A stretch of DNA of 64,000 nucleotides, taken from positions 4,557,501-4,621,500 of the forward strand of contig NZ_CP049744.1 in NCBI RefSeq assembly GCF_000760935.2. The letters run 5' to 3'. Origin of the DNA: Rhodococcoides fascians A25f. Lineage in GTDB: Bacteria > Actinomycetota > Actinomycetes > Mycobacteriales > Mycobacteriaceae. Positions 8,441 through 16,518 of this stretch are shown one piece after another (the stretch's first letter is position 1; every line of letters begins with the position of its first letter). A model generated the notes under the pieces. The model saw only the letters and a list, made by a program, of their open reading frames with translations. It ran no database searches and had not been told where the DNA came from. The translations under genes and the position numbers were made by a program.

Positions 8441-8668
8441 ATGAAGCAACCAGACGAAGGAAATCTGTTCACCGATCTGATGGAGCTCGGACCGGCTCCG
8501 ACCATGGCGCGTGAGATCGTCGTCATCGTCATCAGCCTTGCCATTGTCGCCGTGCTGTTCGCGATCGTCGGTACGTCGCTTCCGGCGTTCGTCGCACTCG
8601 GCGTCATCGTCGCCTTCATGGGCGTCCGGTTCGTCATCGGACTGCGCCAGTGGGGAAAGCAATCATGA
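8441..8668 (+). CDS. Small two-helix membrane protein of ABC/two-component operon
   Basis: 75 residues starting MKQPDEGNLFTDLMELG. A soluble, acidic N terminus of about 22 residues precedes two hydrophobic helices (about 25-43 and 46-65) and a short basic end GLRQWGKQS. Its stop overlaps the ABC ATPase start (ATGA at 8665-8668), so it is translationally coupled to the transporter. It is the first gene of an operon: small membrane protein, ATPase, permease, kinase, regulator. It may be an accessory subunit or sensor partner. No family can be named with confidence. Confidence 0.7.
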   Translation: MKQPDEGNLFTDLMELGPAPTMAREIVVIVISLAIVAVLFAIVGTSLPAFVALGVIVAFMGVRFVIGLRQWGKQS

Positions 8669-9600
8669 CCATCATCGACGTCGACGGCATGACGCGTCGC
8701 TACGGCTCGGGCAAGAACGCATACGAGGCCGTCCAGGCTCTCGATCTGCATATCGCCGAGGGTGAGCTGTTCGGACTACTGGGCACCAACGGTGCCGGCA
8801 AGACCTCGACTCTCGAAGTGATTCAGGGTCTTTCGCGGCCCAGCAGGGGCACGGTACGGATCATGGGAATGGATCCTGTGGCCGATCGCCGTAAGGTGCG
8901 GCCGGCTCTGGGCATCATGTTGCAGAAGGGTGGCCTGCCACAGGATCTGACGACGGCCGAGAGTCTGCGGATGTGGGCCGGCACCTGCAGCGATCCGTTG
9001 CCGGTGACCGAGGTACTCGGTCGCGTCGACCTGGCCGATCGCGCCGATACTCGGGTGAAGTTTCTCTCCGGCGGCGAGCAGCGCAGGCTGGACCTCGCCT
9101 GCGCGATCATCAGCCGTCCGCGCATCCTGTTCCTGGACGAGCCCACCACCGGTCTCGACCCCGAAAGTCGCCGCAACACATGGCGATTGATTCAGGAGCT
9201 GAAGAACTCCGGCGTGACGATCATGTTGACGACGCACTACCTGGACGAGGCCGAGTCGCTGTGCGATCGACTTGCGATCATGCACCGCGGCAGGGTTGTT
9301 CGCAGCGGCACCGTGGACGAGGTGGTCGCCGACCATCCGGCGAAGATCGAACTGAAGGCCCCGGGCACGGCACTACCGTCGCTGCCGGGCACGTCGATGG
9401 ACGTCTCGGGTGACACGATCTCGATCCAGACGTCCTCGGTACAGGACACCTTGACCGACCTGCTGCTGTGGGCTCGCACCAGCGGGGTGACCCTGCACGG
9501 TCTCGACGCCCGGGCGGCATCGCTGGAGACCGTGTTCCTTTCCATCGCAGACGAATTCGACAATCCGGACTTCACAGACCAGAAGGTGATGAGCGCATGA
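8665..9600 (+). CDS. ABC-2 type exporter ATP-binding protein
   Basis: 311 residues starting MTIIDVDGMTRRYG, after a GGGGAAAG ribosome site. Walker A is GLLGTNGAGKTS (38-49). The signature motif is LSGGEQRRLDLA, and Walker B with the catalytic Glu is ILFLDEPTTGLDPESRR. A C-terminal region of about 90 residues (after GRVVRSGTVDEVV) is typical of drug/antibiotic ABC-2 ATPases. It pairs with the permease directly downstream through an ATGA overlap. Neighbouring kinase and regulator genes suggest it exports, and is induced by, a membrane-active compound or lipid stress. The substrate is unknown. Confidence 0.94.
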   Translation: MTIIDVDGMTRRYGSGKNAYEAVQALDLHIAEGELFGLLGTNGAGKTSTLEVIQGLSRPSRGTVRIMGMDPVADRRKVRPALGIMLQKGGLPQDLTTAESLRMWAGTCSDPLPVTEVLGRVDLADRADTRVKFLSGGEQRRLDLACAIISRPRILFLDEPTTGLDPESRRNTWRLIQELKNSGVTIMLTTHYLDEAESLCDRLAIMHRGRVVRSGTVDEVVADHPAKIELKAPGTALPSLPGTSMDVSGDTISIQTSSVQDTLTDLLLWARTSGVTLHGLDARAASLETVFLSIADEFDNPDFTDQKVMSA

Positions 9601-10370
9601 ACACGATGACCGCCCTGTCGCGAGCAGAGTTCACGCTGCTCGGACGCAACCGCGTACTGCTGTTCAACGCGGTCGTGATGCCGTTGATCTTCCCCGTCGT
9701 GCTGCTGATCGTCGGCAGCCGGGGCGAGAACGGATTGACCGACACCGGCGTCGGAGCTGCGCTCGAGATCTTCGCACTGTTCCTGCTGGTGTTCATGGTC
9801 TACTACAACATGCTCTCGATCTACGCCACACGTCGAGACGAGTTGGTGCTCAAGCGACTTCGCACCGGGGAGAGCTCGGACGTTCAGATTCTGCTCGGCC
9901 CGGCAATACCCTCACTGATCCTCACCGTCGCACTCGGTCTGATCGTCGGTGCCGTTGTGGTGGCCTTCGGCGGCCCGGTTCCCACCAATGCTTTGCTCGT
10001 CGCCGTTGCCCTTCTCGGTGGTGCCGCATTGTTCGCCGCTCTGGCATTGATCACGTCTGCCTTCACCCGCAACGCCGAAGCGGCGCAGATCACCAGCCTG
10101 CCGGTCATCCTTATCGCCATGGCCGGTTCGTCCCTGCTGCGCGACGTACTTCCGGATTCGCTGAGCAAGGTCATCGAACTGACTCCGATGGCGGCCGTGT
10201 CGGACCTGTTGAATCTGGGCTGGTTCGGTACCACCACGCCCGGCGACACGTCGATCGGATTCGCCGGCACCTTCGGCGAGGCCATAATGCCTCTCGCGGT
10301 GATGCTCGCCTGGATCGTCGGGAGCGTACTGATCGCCCGTACGCACTTTCGGTGGGAACCGCGGTCCTAG
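9597..10370 (+). CDS. ABC-2 type exporter permease
   Basis: 257 residues from the ATG at 9597, overlapping the ATPase stop. Six hydrophobic segments are seen: LLFNAVVMPLIFPVVLLIVG near the N terminus, one through LEIFALFLLVFMVYYNML, three in the middle including a long Ala/Leu/Val-rich stretch, and a last one (MPLAVMLAWIVGSVLIA) before the basic C terminus RTHFRWEPRS. This is the ABC2_membrane topology. It forms the membrane half of the exporter with the preceding ATPase. The Met three codons later is an alternative start. It lies 38 bp ahead of the histidine kinase gene and is very likely in the same mRNA. Confidence 0.9.
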   Translation: MNTMTALSRAEFTLLGRNRVLLFNAVVMPLIFPVVLLIVGSRGENGLTDTGVGAALEIFALFLLVFMVYYNMLSIYATRRDELVLKRLRTGESSDVQILLGPAIPSLILTVALGLIVGAVVVAFGGPVPTNALLVAVALLGGAALFAALALITSAFTRNAEAAQITSLPVILIAMAGSSLLRDVLPDSLSKVIELTPMAAVSDLLNLGWFGTTTPGDTSIGFAGTFGEAIMPLAVMLAWIVGSVLIARTHFRWEPRS

Positions 10371-10408
10371 ATCACACCTTTCGTCGACCGTCTGCAAGGC
10401 TGGAGATC

Positions 10409-11545
10409 ATGAAGCTGTACGAGTACCTCAACCCACTGCACGGCTGGAACGAGAGCAGTGCAGTGGACAAGGTGCGCGTCTACACCCGCCAATCGTTCCT
10501 GCTGATCACCGTCGGTGTCGCCGGCGGCGCGATGCTGACAACGCTTCAGTACGACGACTACCTATCGACGGCGGCGGCAGCGGTGTGTGCCGCCGCCGCT
10601 TTCGTAGTTGTGCAGCGCACCCCCGAGCTCGGCGGTGAGTCGACGGCCAACCCACGAATCCCGTTGGCGGTCATGGCCGTCGCCGCCGTCGTGCTGGTTG
10701 CCGGAGGGACCACGAGCAACGCACTGTGGGCCGCCGTACTCGTCACCACTGCGGTCGCGACCCTGATTCCGTTGCGATGGTCCCTGGCCGCAGCCGTGGC
10801 GGCCGCTGCGCTTGCGGCGGCTCTGGGAACCCCGGCAGTGGAAACTCTGATACTCGGCATCTTCATCGCCTTCATGGCGTTCACCGTCCAACTGTCGGCG
10901 TGGTTGCTGCGCATCGTCACCGAGCTCGACGCCACCCGCGACGCCGCCGCCGCCCTCTCGGTGGCCGAGGAGCGTTTGCGATTCTCGCGAGATCTGCACG
11001 ACGTCGTCGGACGCGCACTCTCGGCCATAGCCGTCAAGAGCGAACTCGCCGCGACGCTGGCTCGTCGGGGGGACGACCGAGCGGCCGGCCAGATGGACGA
11101 GGTTCGCATTCTGGCCCAGGAATCCATGGCCGACGCCAGAAAGCTGGTTCGGGGCTACCGATCGGTCGATGTGGCGTCGGAACTCGACGGAGCTCGATCG
11201 CTGCTGTCCGCCGCAGGCATCTCCACCGAACTGGTCGGCGAGACCTCGGTCCTGTCCGAGCGTGCGGCCGAGGCGGCCGCCTGGGTGGTCCGCGAGGGAG
11301 TGACGAACATTCTGCGACATTCCGCGGCTACCTACTGCCGGATCGAGCTGACCGACAACAGCATTCGACTGATCAACGATCATCCGCAACCATCGACCGG
11401 CCGCGACGACGGCACCGGCCTGAGCGGCCTGCGCGAAAGGTTGGTCGCAGTCGGAGGCACCGTGACGGCGGAGAAGACCAGCGACGACTTCACCCTCACG
11501 GCGATGTTGCCGACATCGCCCCAGAACCAGAGGACCACACCATGA
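10409..11545 (+). CDS. DesK-type sensor histidine kinase
   Basis: 378 residues, ATG 10409 with a CTGGAG ribosome site. After a 25-residue cytosolic N terminus come about five membrane helices (residues 28-170). The HisKA_3 segment carries His197 in RFSRDLHDVVGRALSA. The HATPase domain has the N box VREGVTNILRHSAAT and glycine motif GTGLSGLRERLVAVGG. It is closer to DesK than to classical EnvZ-type kinases. It ends with an ATGA overlap onto its response regulator. Together with the upstream exporter it forms a self-contained detoxification or lipid-homeostasis module. The inducing signal is unknown. Confidence 0.92.
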   Translation: MKLYEYLNPLHGWNESSAVDKVRVYTRQSFLLITVGVAGGAMLTTLQYDDYLSTAAAAVCAAAAFVVVQRTPELGGESTANPRIPLAVMAVAAVVLVAGGTTSNALWAAVLVTTAVATLIPLRWSLAAAVAAAALAAALGTPAVETLILGIFIAFMAFTVQLSAWLLRIVTELDATRDAAAALSVAEERLRFSRDLHDVVGRALSAIAVKSELAATLARRGDDRAAGQMDEVRILAQESMADARKLVRGYRSVDVASELDGARSLLSAAGISTELVGETSVLSERAAEAAAWVVREGVTNILRHSAATYCRIELTDNSIRLINDHPQPSTGRDDGTGLSGLRERLVAVGGTVTAEKTSDDFTLTAMLPTSPQNQRTTP

Positions 11546-12147
11546 TCCGAGTCCTGTTGGCCGACGACGAAAATCTGATTCGGTCGGCGCTCGCGACCAT
11601 GCTCGATCTCGAGGACGATATCGAGATCGTCGGTCAAGCCGACTCCGGCGAGACGGCACTGACCGTGGCCGCCACCCTCGCGCCCGACGTGGCGGTGCTG
11701 GACTTGCAGATGGGCGGGATCGACGGCATCGAGACGGCCCAGAAGATTGCCGAGACACTGCCCGCCTGCGTTTCGATCATCGTCACCAGTCACGGTCGGC
11801 CGGGCTACCTGAAGAAGGCGCTCGAAGCAGGCGTGCGGGGGTTCCTGCCGAAGACCACCTCGGCCGCCACCCTGGCCGAGGTGGTGCGCACCGTGCACGG
11901 CGGCGGACGCTACGTCGATCCGACGCTCGCCGCGGAAGCCATCGGGGCCGGGGACTCACCGCTCACACCGCGTGAGGCCGATGTGCTCGAGTTCGCCGCC
12001 GACGGCGCATCGATCGCGGAGATCGCACAGCGCGCGCATCTGTCGCCGGGGACCACACGCAACTACCTGTCGGCGGCGGCCGCGAAACTCGGGGCGGCGA
12101 ACCGGCACGAGGCCTGCGCACTGGCCCGACGCCACGGGTGGATCTGA
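11542..12147 (+). CDS. DesR-type response regulator
   Basis: 201 residues. The receiver domain has D8/D9, phosphoacceptor D54 in VAVLDLQMGGIDG, SH in place of the usual T-[TS] (IIVTSHGR) and Lys in GFLPKTTS. The LuxR-type output domain is LTPREADVLEFAADGASIAE followed by IAQRAHLSPGTTRNYLSAAA, with Arg-Asn where many NarL proteins have Lys-Thr in the recognition helix. That variant is typical of DesR-like regulators in actinobacteria. It is co-translated with the kinase by an ATGA overlap. It ends 6 bp before the convergent MFS gene stop. Confidence 0.93.
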   Translation: MIRVLLADDENLIRSALATMLDLEDDIEIVGQADSGETALTVAATLAPDVAVLDLQMGGIDGIETAQKIAETLPACVSIIVTSHGRPGYLKKALEAGVRGFLPKTTSAATLAEVVRTVHGGGRYVDPTLAAEAIGAGDSPLTPREADVLEFAADGASIAEIAQRAHLSPGTTRNYLSAAAAKLGAANRHEACALARRHGWI

Positions 12148-12153
12148 CGAGCG

Positions 12154-13461
12154 TCAGACCTTGCTTCCGACGGCCACCGTGTCGAAGGTGGGCAGCCGGT
12201 GACCGTCGGCGGGCGGCACCACGGTGATCCGCAAGTTGTTGTGCCGCAGCAGATACACGGCTGCGAAGAGACCCGTCGCCAGTGAGATGACGCCGCCGAA
12301 CACGAGCGGTGCGCGTGGATCGAGGACGTCGGCGAGCCAGCCGAGCACCGGGCTGCCCAGCGGGGTTCCGCCCAGGAAGCAGAGCATGTAGATGCCCATC
12401 ACGCGCCCGCGCATGTCGGACGGTACCGACATCTGCAGAATGTTCATCGCCGACGTCGTGAACGTCAGCGTCAACGCGCCGGTGGGCACCAACAGAATGG
12501 CCACCAGAACGTAATTGGGCATCAACCCCACGAGCAGCTCGAACAGCCCGAACGCGATGACGGCACCGATGAAGAGCCGTAATCGCGGGGCCGTGGCGCG
12601 CCGGGCCGCCAGGGTCGCTCCCGCCAACGTGCCGACCGCGAGGGTGGTCGAGAGCAATCCGTATGCGTCGGCTCCGCTGCCGAACGTGTTGCGCGCCAAC
12701 ACCGACAGACTCAAGGGAAAGTTGAGACCGAACGTCGAGACCATGAACACCGTCGCCAGCAGGACGCGAAGGTCGCCCCGCCCCCAGACGTACCGGAAGC
12801 CTTCACGCACCTGCCCTTTGGCTCGCGGGGCGGGTTCGACGCGGAAGAGCTGATCGACGTTCATCGCCACGAGGGCACCGAACACCGCGGCGAACGACAC
12901 CGCGTTGATGAGAAACACCCAGCCGGTACCGACGAGGGTGATGAGCACTCCGGACACAGCAGGGCCGACGATCCGCGCCATGTTGAACGTCATCGAGTTC
13001 AACGCGATCGCGTTGGAGAGAGTTTCCTTGCCGACCATCTCGATGGTGAACGATTGCCGCACCGGCGCGTCGATGGCGGACGAGCAGCCGAGGATGAAGG
13101 CGATGACGTAGACGTGCCACAGCTCGACCATGTTGCCGACGTCGAGCACGCCGAGCACCAGACCACAGACTGCGGCGAACACCTGGGTGATCATGAGGAG
13201 TTTGCGCTTGTCGTACCGGTCTGCCAGTACCCCACCCCAGACCGAGAGAAACAGCGTCGGCCCGAATTGCAGGGCCATGACGATGCCGACGGCGAAGCCG
13301 TTGCCGCCGGACAGCGTCAGTACGAGCCAGTCCTGGGCAACCCGCTGCATCCACGTTCCCACCAGCGAGACGATCTGCCCCGACGCCCACAATCGGTAGT
13401 TGCGAGTCTTCAGGGCAGCGAACATCGACGAACCGGATGTAGAGGAAGCAGGGGCCACCAT
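12154..13461 (-). CDS. MFS exporter (EntS/MFS_3 type)
   Basis: 435 residues with about twelve helices. The N-terminal signature NYRLWASGQIVSLVGTWMQR (about 19-38) and the loop GGVLADRYDKRKLLM are typical of the MFS_3 group, whose members export siderophores or drugs. The sequence SDMRGRVMGIYMLCFLGGTP in the second half is the group's other conserved block. It lies 21 bp downstream of a marR gene on the same strand, the common regulator-exporter arrangement, so the MarR protein probably controls it. The C-terminal tail of about 25 residues is soluble. The substrate cannot be inferred. Confidence 0.9.
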   Translation of the reverse strand: MVAPASSTSGSSMFAALKTRNYRLWASGQIVSLVGTWMQRVAQDWLVLTLSGGNGFAVGIVMALQFGPTLFLSVWGGVLADRYDKRKLLMITQVFAAVCGLVLGVLDVGNMVELWHVYVIAFILGCSSAIDAPVRQSFTIEMVGKETLSNAIALNSMTFNMARIVGPAVSGVLITLVGTGWVFLINAVSFAAVFGALVAMNVDQLFRVEPAPRAKGQVREGFRYVWGRGDLRVLLATVFMVSTFGLNFPLSLSVLARNTFGSGADAYGLLSTTLAVGTLAGATLAARRATAPRLRLFIGAVIAFGLFELLVGLMPNYVLVAILLVPTGALTLTFTTSAMNILQMSVPSDMRGRVMGIYMLCFLGGTPLGSPVLGWLADVLDPRAPLVFGGVISLATGLFAAVYLLRHNNLRITVVPPADGHRLPTFDTVAVGSKV

Positions 13462-13470
13462 TCAGATAAT

Positions 13471-13482
13471 AAACCTAGGTAA
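13471..13482. promoter_or_regulatory. Short palindrome between marR and its MFS partner
   Basis: The 21-bp gap between the marR stop and the MFS ATG contains the perfect 8-bp palindrome ACCTAGGT (13473-13480) within an A/T-rich stretch of imperfect symmetry. It could bind the MarR protein or merely be part of the ribosome site region. Confidence 0.3.
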
Positions 13483-13929
13483 CTACTCGGAGTCGCTCAC
13501 CAGGGCGCCGATGATGTTCACCGCGTCACGCAGAATGTCGAGCTGCTCGGCCGTGAGGCCCGCGAGCTGGGCGGTCATCCACGCCTCGCGCGCGCTCGCC
13601 TCGTCGGCGATCAGCTCCTGACCGGCAGGCGAGAGCGAGACGATCACCTGGCGTCCGTCGGTGGGGTGCGGAGTGCGCACCACGAGGCCGAGCTCGGCCA
13701 ACGACGCGATCACCCGCGTCATCGACGGCGGCTGCACCCTCTCCCGCGCAGCCAACGCACCGGGCGTCATGTCGCCCTCCCGGCTCAGCGTGGCCAGAGC
13801 CGACAGCTGCGTCAGTGATACTTGCGAGTCCACTCGCCTACCTCGAAGGTGGCGAGTCAGCCTCACCACCGCAAGCGACAGATCGCTTGCCAATTCCCGG
13901 TTGTCTTTAACTACGTTTCCCGACGTCAC
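13483..13929 (-). CDS. MarR-family transcriptional regulator
   Basis: 148 residues from GTG 13929; an upstream Met gives 32 extra residues that are not protein-like. The winged helix-turn-helix spans about 50-110: LTQLSALATLSREGDMTPGA, then the recognition helix in VQPPSMTRVIASLAELGLV, and the wing HPTDGRQVIVSLSPAG. MarR proteins are dimeric repressors released by small ligands. Size and location fit M. tuberculosis Rv0880 (143 aa, from memory). The downstream gene on the same strand is an MFS exporter, its likely target. No cysteine suited to redox sensing is seen. Confidence 0.9.
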   Translation of the reverse strand: MTSGNVVKDNRELASDLSLAVVRLTRHLRGRRVDSQVSLTQLSALATLSREGDMTPGALAARERVQPPSMTRVIASLAELGLVVRTPHPTDGRQVIVSLSPAGQELIADEASAREAWMTAQLAGLTAEQLDILRDAVNIIGALVSDSE

Positions 13930-13963
13930 AGCGCAGAGAATACGCCCTGGTACCGACCGCGCG

Positions 13964-15415
13964 TCATGTAACCGCCTCGGTGATGGGTCCCACCGCGAAA
14001 TATGCAACAAACAGCAGTGCAACAATCCACAACAGGGGATGTACCGACTTCGCGCGGCCGGATCCGACCGCGAGTACCACCCAGGTGATGAAACCGACGC
14101 CGATCCCGTTCGCGATCGAGTAGGTGAACGGCATCACCACGATGGTCAGGAAGGCGGGCAGCGCGTAATCGAAGCGCTTGAAGTCGATGTCGAGTACCTG
14201 CCCGATCATCAGCGCACCCACCACGACCAGCGCGGGAGCAGCCGCTTCGATCGGGACGACGGCCGTGAGCGGAGTGAAGAACATGGCCAACAAGAACAGC
14301 AATCCGGTGACCACATTGGCCAGCCCGGTGCGGGCACCCTCGGCGATTCCGGACGCCGATTCCACGAACACGGTGTTCGACGACGCCGACGCACCGCCAC
14401 CGACGATCGCTCCGGCACCCTCGACCACCAGAGCCTTACCGATGTTCGGCAGTTTCCCGTCCTTGTCCAGATTCGCTTCTTTGCCCAAGCCGGTCATCGT
14501 GCCCATCGCGTCGAAGAAGTTCGCGAGCACGAGCGTGAACACCAGCAGGCTTGCCGCCAGCACGCCGATGCGAGTGAACGCTCCGAAGAGATCGACGTTG
14601 CCGACCAGCGACAGATCGGGAGATTGCACCAACTGGCTCGGCAACTGCGGCACCGACAGATTCCACCCCTTGGGGTCGACGCCGTTGGAGGGCCCCACAT
14701 CGGTGACGGCCTCGACGATCGCCGCGAAGATCGTCGTGACGACGATGCCGATCAGCAGTCCGCCGCGGACCTTGCGCACCACGAGTACACCCATCAGCAG
14801 CAGCCCGAACACGAAGATGACCGTCGGCCACGACGCGATCGACCCGTCGATGCCGAGCCCGACGGGAACCGTCGTACCTGCGGCGTCGGGGATACGGCGC
14901 ACGAAGCCGGAGTCGACCAGCCCGATGAACGCGATGAACGCGCCGATACCGGCGGCGATCGCTGCCTTCAGCTCCGCCGGGATCGCGTTGAAGACCGCCG
15001 TGCGGAATCCGGTGACGGCCAGCAACACGATGATGATGCCGTCGATGACCACCAGCCCCATCGCCTCGGGCCACGTCACCTGGGGTGCGATGGTCACGGC
15101 AAGCAACGTGTTGATGCCCAGGCCTGCCGCGATACCGAAGGGGTAGTTCGCGATGATGCCGAAGGCGATGCTCATGAACCCGGCCACCAGCGCTGTCACG
15201 GCCGCAACCTGGGCCACCGGCAGAATGTTGCCGAGCACGTCGGTCTTGGCCGCTGCGTCGTCGGCGGAGAAGCTGCCGAGAATCAGCGGATTCAGGACGA
15301 CGATGTAGGCCATGGCCACGAAGGTGACCACGCCTCCCCGTACCTCGGACCCCACCGTCGAGCCGCGCTCGGTGATCTTGAAGTAGTTGTCGAGTAGCCG
15401 CGACGACAATTGCAT
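13964..15415 (-). CDS. NCS2/AzgA-type purine permease
   Basis: 483 residues from ATG 15415 (MQLSSRLLDNYFKITERGST); a Met six codons upstream is possible. The start RLLDNYFKITERGSTVGSEVRGGVVTFVAMAYIVVLNP is the AzgA-type signature of hypoxanthine/guanine permeases rather than the UraA type. Later conserved blocks include FDAMGTMTGLGKEANL (about 305-320) and GGGASASSNTVFVESASGIAEGARTG. About 13-14 helices are predicted. Uptake of guanine, hypoxanthine or adenine with protons is likely. It ends 34 bp from the marR start and could precede it on the same mRNA. It is divergent from the DUF2530 gene. Confidence 0.92.
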   Translation of the reverse strand: MQLSSRLLDNYFKITERGSTVGSEVRGGVVTFVAMAYIVVLNPLILGSFSADDAAAKTDVLGNILPVAQVAAVTALVAGFMSIAFGIIANYPFGIAAGLGINTLLAVTIAPQVTWPEAMGLVVIDGIIIVLLAVTGFRTAVFNAIPAELKAAIAAGIGAFIAFIGLVDSGFVRRIPDAAGTTVPVGLGIDGSIASWPTVIFVFGLLLMGVLVVRKVRGGLLIGIVVTTIFAAIVEAVTDVGPSNGVDPKGWNLSVPQLPSQLVQSPDLSLVGNVDLFGAFTRIGVLAASLLVFTLVLANFFDAMGTMTGLGKEANLDKDGKLPNIGKALVVEGAGAIVGGGASASSNTVFVESASGIAEGARTGLANVVTGLLFLLAMFFTPLTAVVPIEAAAPALVVVGALMIGQVLDIDFKRFDYALPAFLTIVVMPFTYSIANGIGVGFITWVVLAVGSGRAKSVHPLLWIVALLFVAYFAVGPITEAVT

Positions 15416-15474
15416 GAGCGAACGATAAAGCACACTGCGAGACTTGGGGAAATATGGTGGCGTAGCGTGATTTT

Positions 15475-15714
15475 GTGGCCGACCTCCCCCAGATCCCGCG
15501 CAGCCTCACCGATCCGGTTCCGGTGTTGGCGATCGGCATACTCGGCTGGATCGTCGCGCTGGTCGTGTTCACCGCCACCGGCGACCGCACCGGCGATGCG
15601 CTCGCCACGTGCTGGTCCGGCATCGCGGTCGGTGCCGTAGGGTTCGGAATCTTCCTGATGCAGAGAGCCGCGTCACGTCGTGGGAGCAAAACCGCCCAGC
15701 GCGGCCTCGATTGA
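15475..15714 (+). CDS. DUF2530 small membrane protein
   Basis: 79 residues, GTG start with no clear ribosome site, possibly leaderless. Two hydrophobic helices (VPVLAIGILGWIVALVVF, and AVGAVGFGIFLM) are preceded by the family-typical LTDPVPVL and followed by a basic tail with RRGSKTAQRGLD. The pattern matches DUF2530, found in many actinobacteria, commonly near a marR gene and a permease. Its function is unknown. It is divergent from the purine permease with 59 bp between starts. Confidence 0.8.
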   Translation: MADLPQIPRSLTDPVPVLAIGILGWIVALVVFTATGDRTGDALATCWSGIAVGAVGFGIFLMQRAASRRGSKTAQRGLD

Positions 15715-15854
15715 GACCAGCATCACGTTAGCCCGATCACCACACCGCCCCTGACGTGGGCAAACTAACCCCTCAGCCGGTTGAGTAACACAAAGTTAAC
15801 GTGGACCATGGGTTATGTCAGTCAAACAACCTCTTGATCCACGAAAGCCAGGCC

Positions 15855-15998
15855 ATGAAGCTCGTCTCTCAGTACCGCAACCGTCGCAACCACGTCCGCT
15901 CGCTCCGCGCCCTCTACGCACGCGCCAACGCTGTCTCCAGCCCGGCCATGCGCGACGAGCTGCTCGTCATCGCCCAGCGCTCTGATTTCTCGCGCTGA
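15855..15998 (+). CDS. Short basic conserved-type protein, function unknown
   Basis: 47 residues: MKLVSQYRNRRNHVRSLRAL, then YARANAVSSPAMRDELLVIA and QRSDFSR. The pattern (basic amphipathic N-terminal helix, Ser-Pro-Ala-Met-Arg-Asp-Glu-Leu, short end) recalls a class of tiny actinobacterial proteins with an AMRxEL core. Two upstream blocks, AGTTAACG (15792-15799) and GGTTATG, could be promoter parts. The gene overlaps the convergent PAP2 gene 3' end by 32 bp. Coding status is probable, not certain. Confidence 0.55.
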   Translation: MKLVSQYRNRRNHVRSLRALYARANAVSSPAMRDELLVIAQRSDFSR

Positions 15999-16518
15999 TC
16001 TGCCTGACGGCATAGATCCATCCCAGCCCCCACAGGGCACCGAACACCCAGCCGGCCAGCACGTCCGTGGTCCAATGCGCACCCAGATAGATCCGAGAGA
16101 ATCCGATCAGCAGGGACGCGACCACCGGTAGCGCACGCAGTACCGGCCGATGCAGCCACGGATGCGGCGATCGCATCATCACCGCGATCGCCACCGTGGC
16201 AAGCAACATCGACATCATCGCGTGGCCCGACGGAAACGAATGGCTCGCAATATCCACCAGCCGCTCCGGAATCGGTGGACGCTCCCGCGCGAACGCGAAT
16301 TTGAGCGCATTCATCAGACCCCAGCCGGTGAGCATCGAACCCGCGACGACAACGGCATCCGACCTGCGTCCGACGCGAAGCACCGCAACGACGACCACCG
16401 CGGACAACAGAAACATCGACACCGTGTTGCCGAGTGTGGTGATGATCCAGAACATCGTGGTGAGCCATTCGACTCGATGCCCGACCATCCAGTCCAGCAC
16501 TGTCGCGTCAAAGCCCAC
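15967..16518 (-). CDS. PAP2-superfamily membrane phosphatase
   Basis: 183 residues from GTG 16518 (MGFDATVLDWMVGHR), chosen because GGGAG lies 7 bases upstream and overlap with the preceding gene is then only 11 bp; a start at 16593 would overlap it by 86 bp. The phosphatase signature is complete: motif 1 KFAFARERPP, motif 2 SFPSGHAMMS, motif 3 SRIYLGAHWTTD, giving the Arg, His and Asp of the PAP2 site. Five to six membrane helices surround it. Such enzymes dephosphorylate phosphatidic acid, lipid pyrophosphates or undecaprenyl pyrophosphate at the outer membrane face. Substrate not determinable. Confidence 0.9.
   Translation of the reverse strand: MGFDATVLDWMVGHRVEWLTTMFWIITTLGNTVSMFLLSAVVVVAVLRVGRRSDAVVVAGSMLTGWGLMNALKFAFARERPPIPERLVDIASHSFPSGHAMMSMLLATVAIAVMMRSPHPWLHRPVLRALPVVASLLIGFSRIYLGAHWTTDVLAGWVFGALWGLGWIYAVRQISARNQSAGR

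Noticed and set aside
10562-11758. 398-codon minus-strand frame opposite the second histidine kinase
   Set aside because: Low-complexity Arg/Gly content, no motif, fully covered by kinase and regulator genes with overlapping starts.
13661-15397. Long plus-strand frame of 578 codons over the purine permease
   Set aside because: Its His/Arg/Gln-rich composition is the complement shadow of the NCS2 gene, whose motifs are complete on the minus strand.
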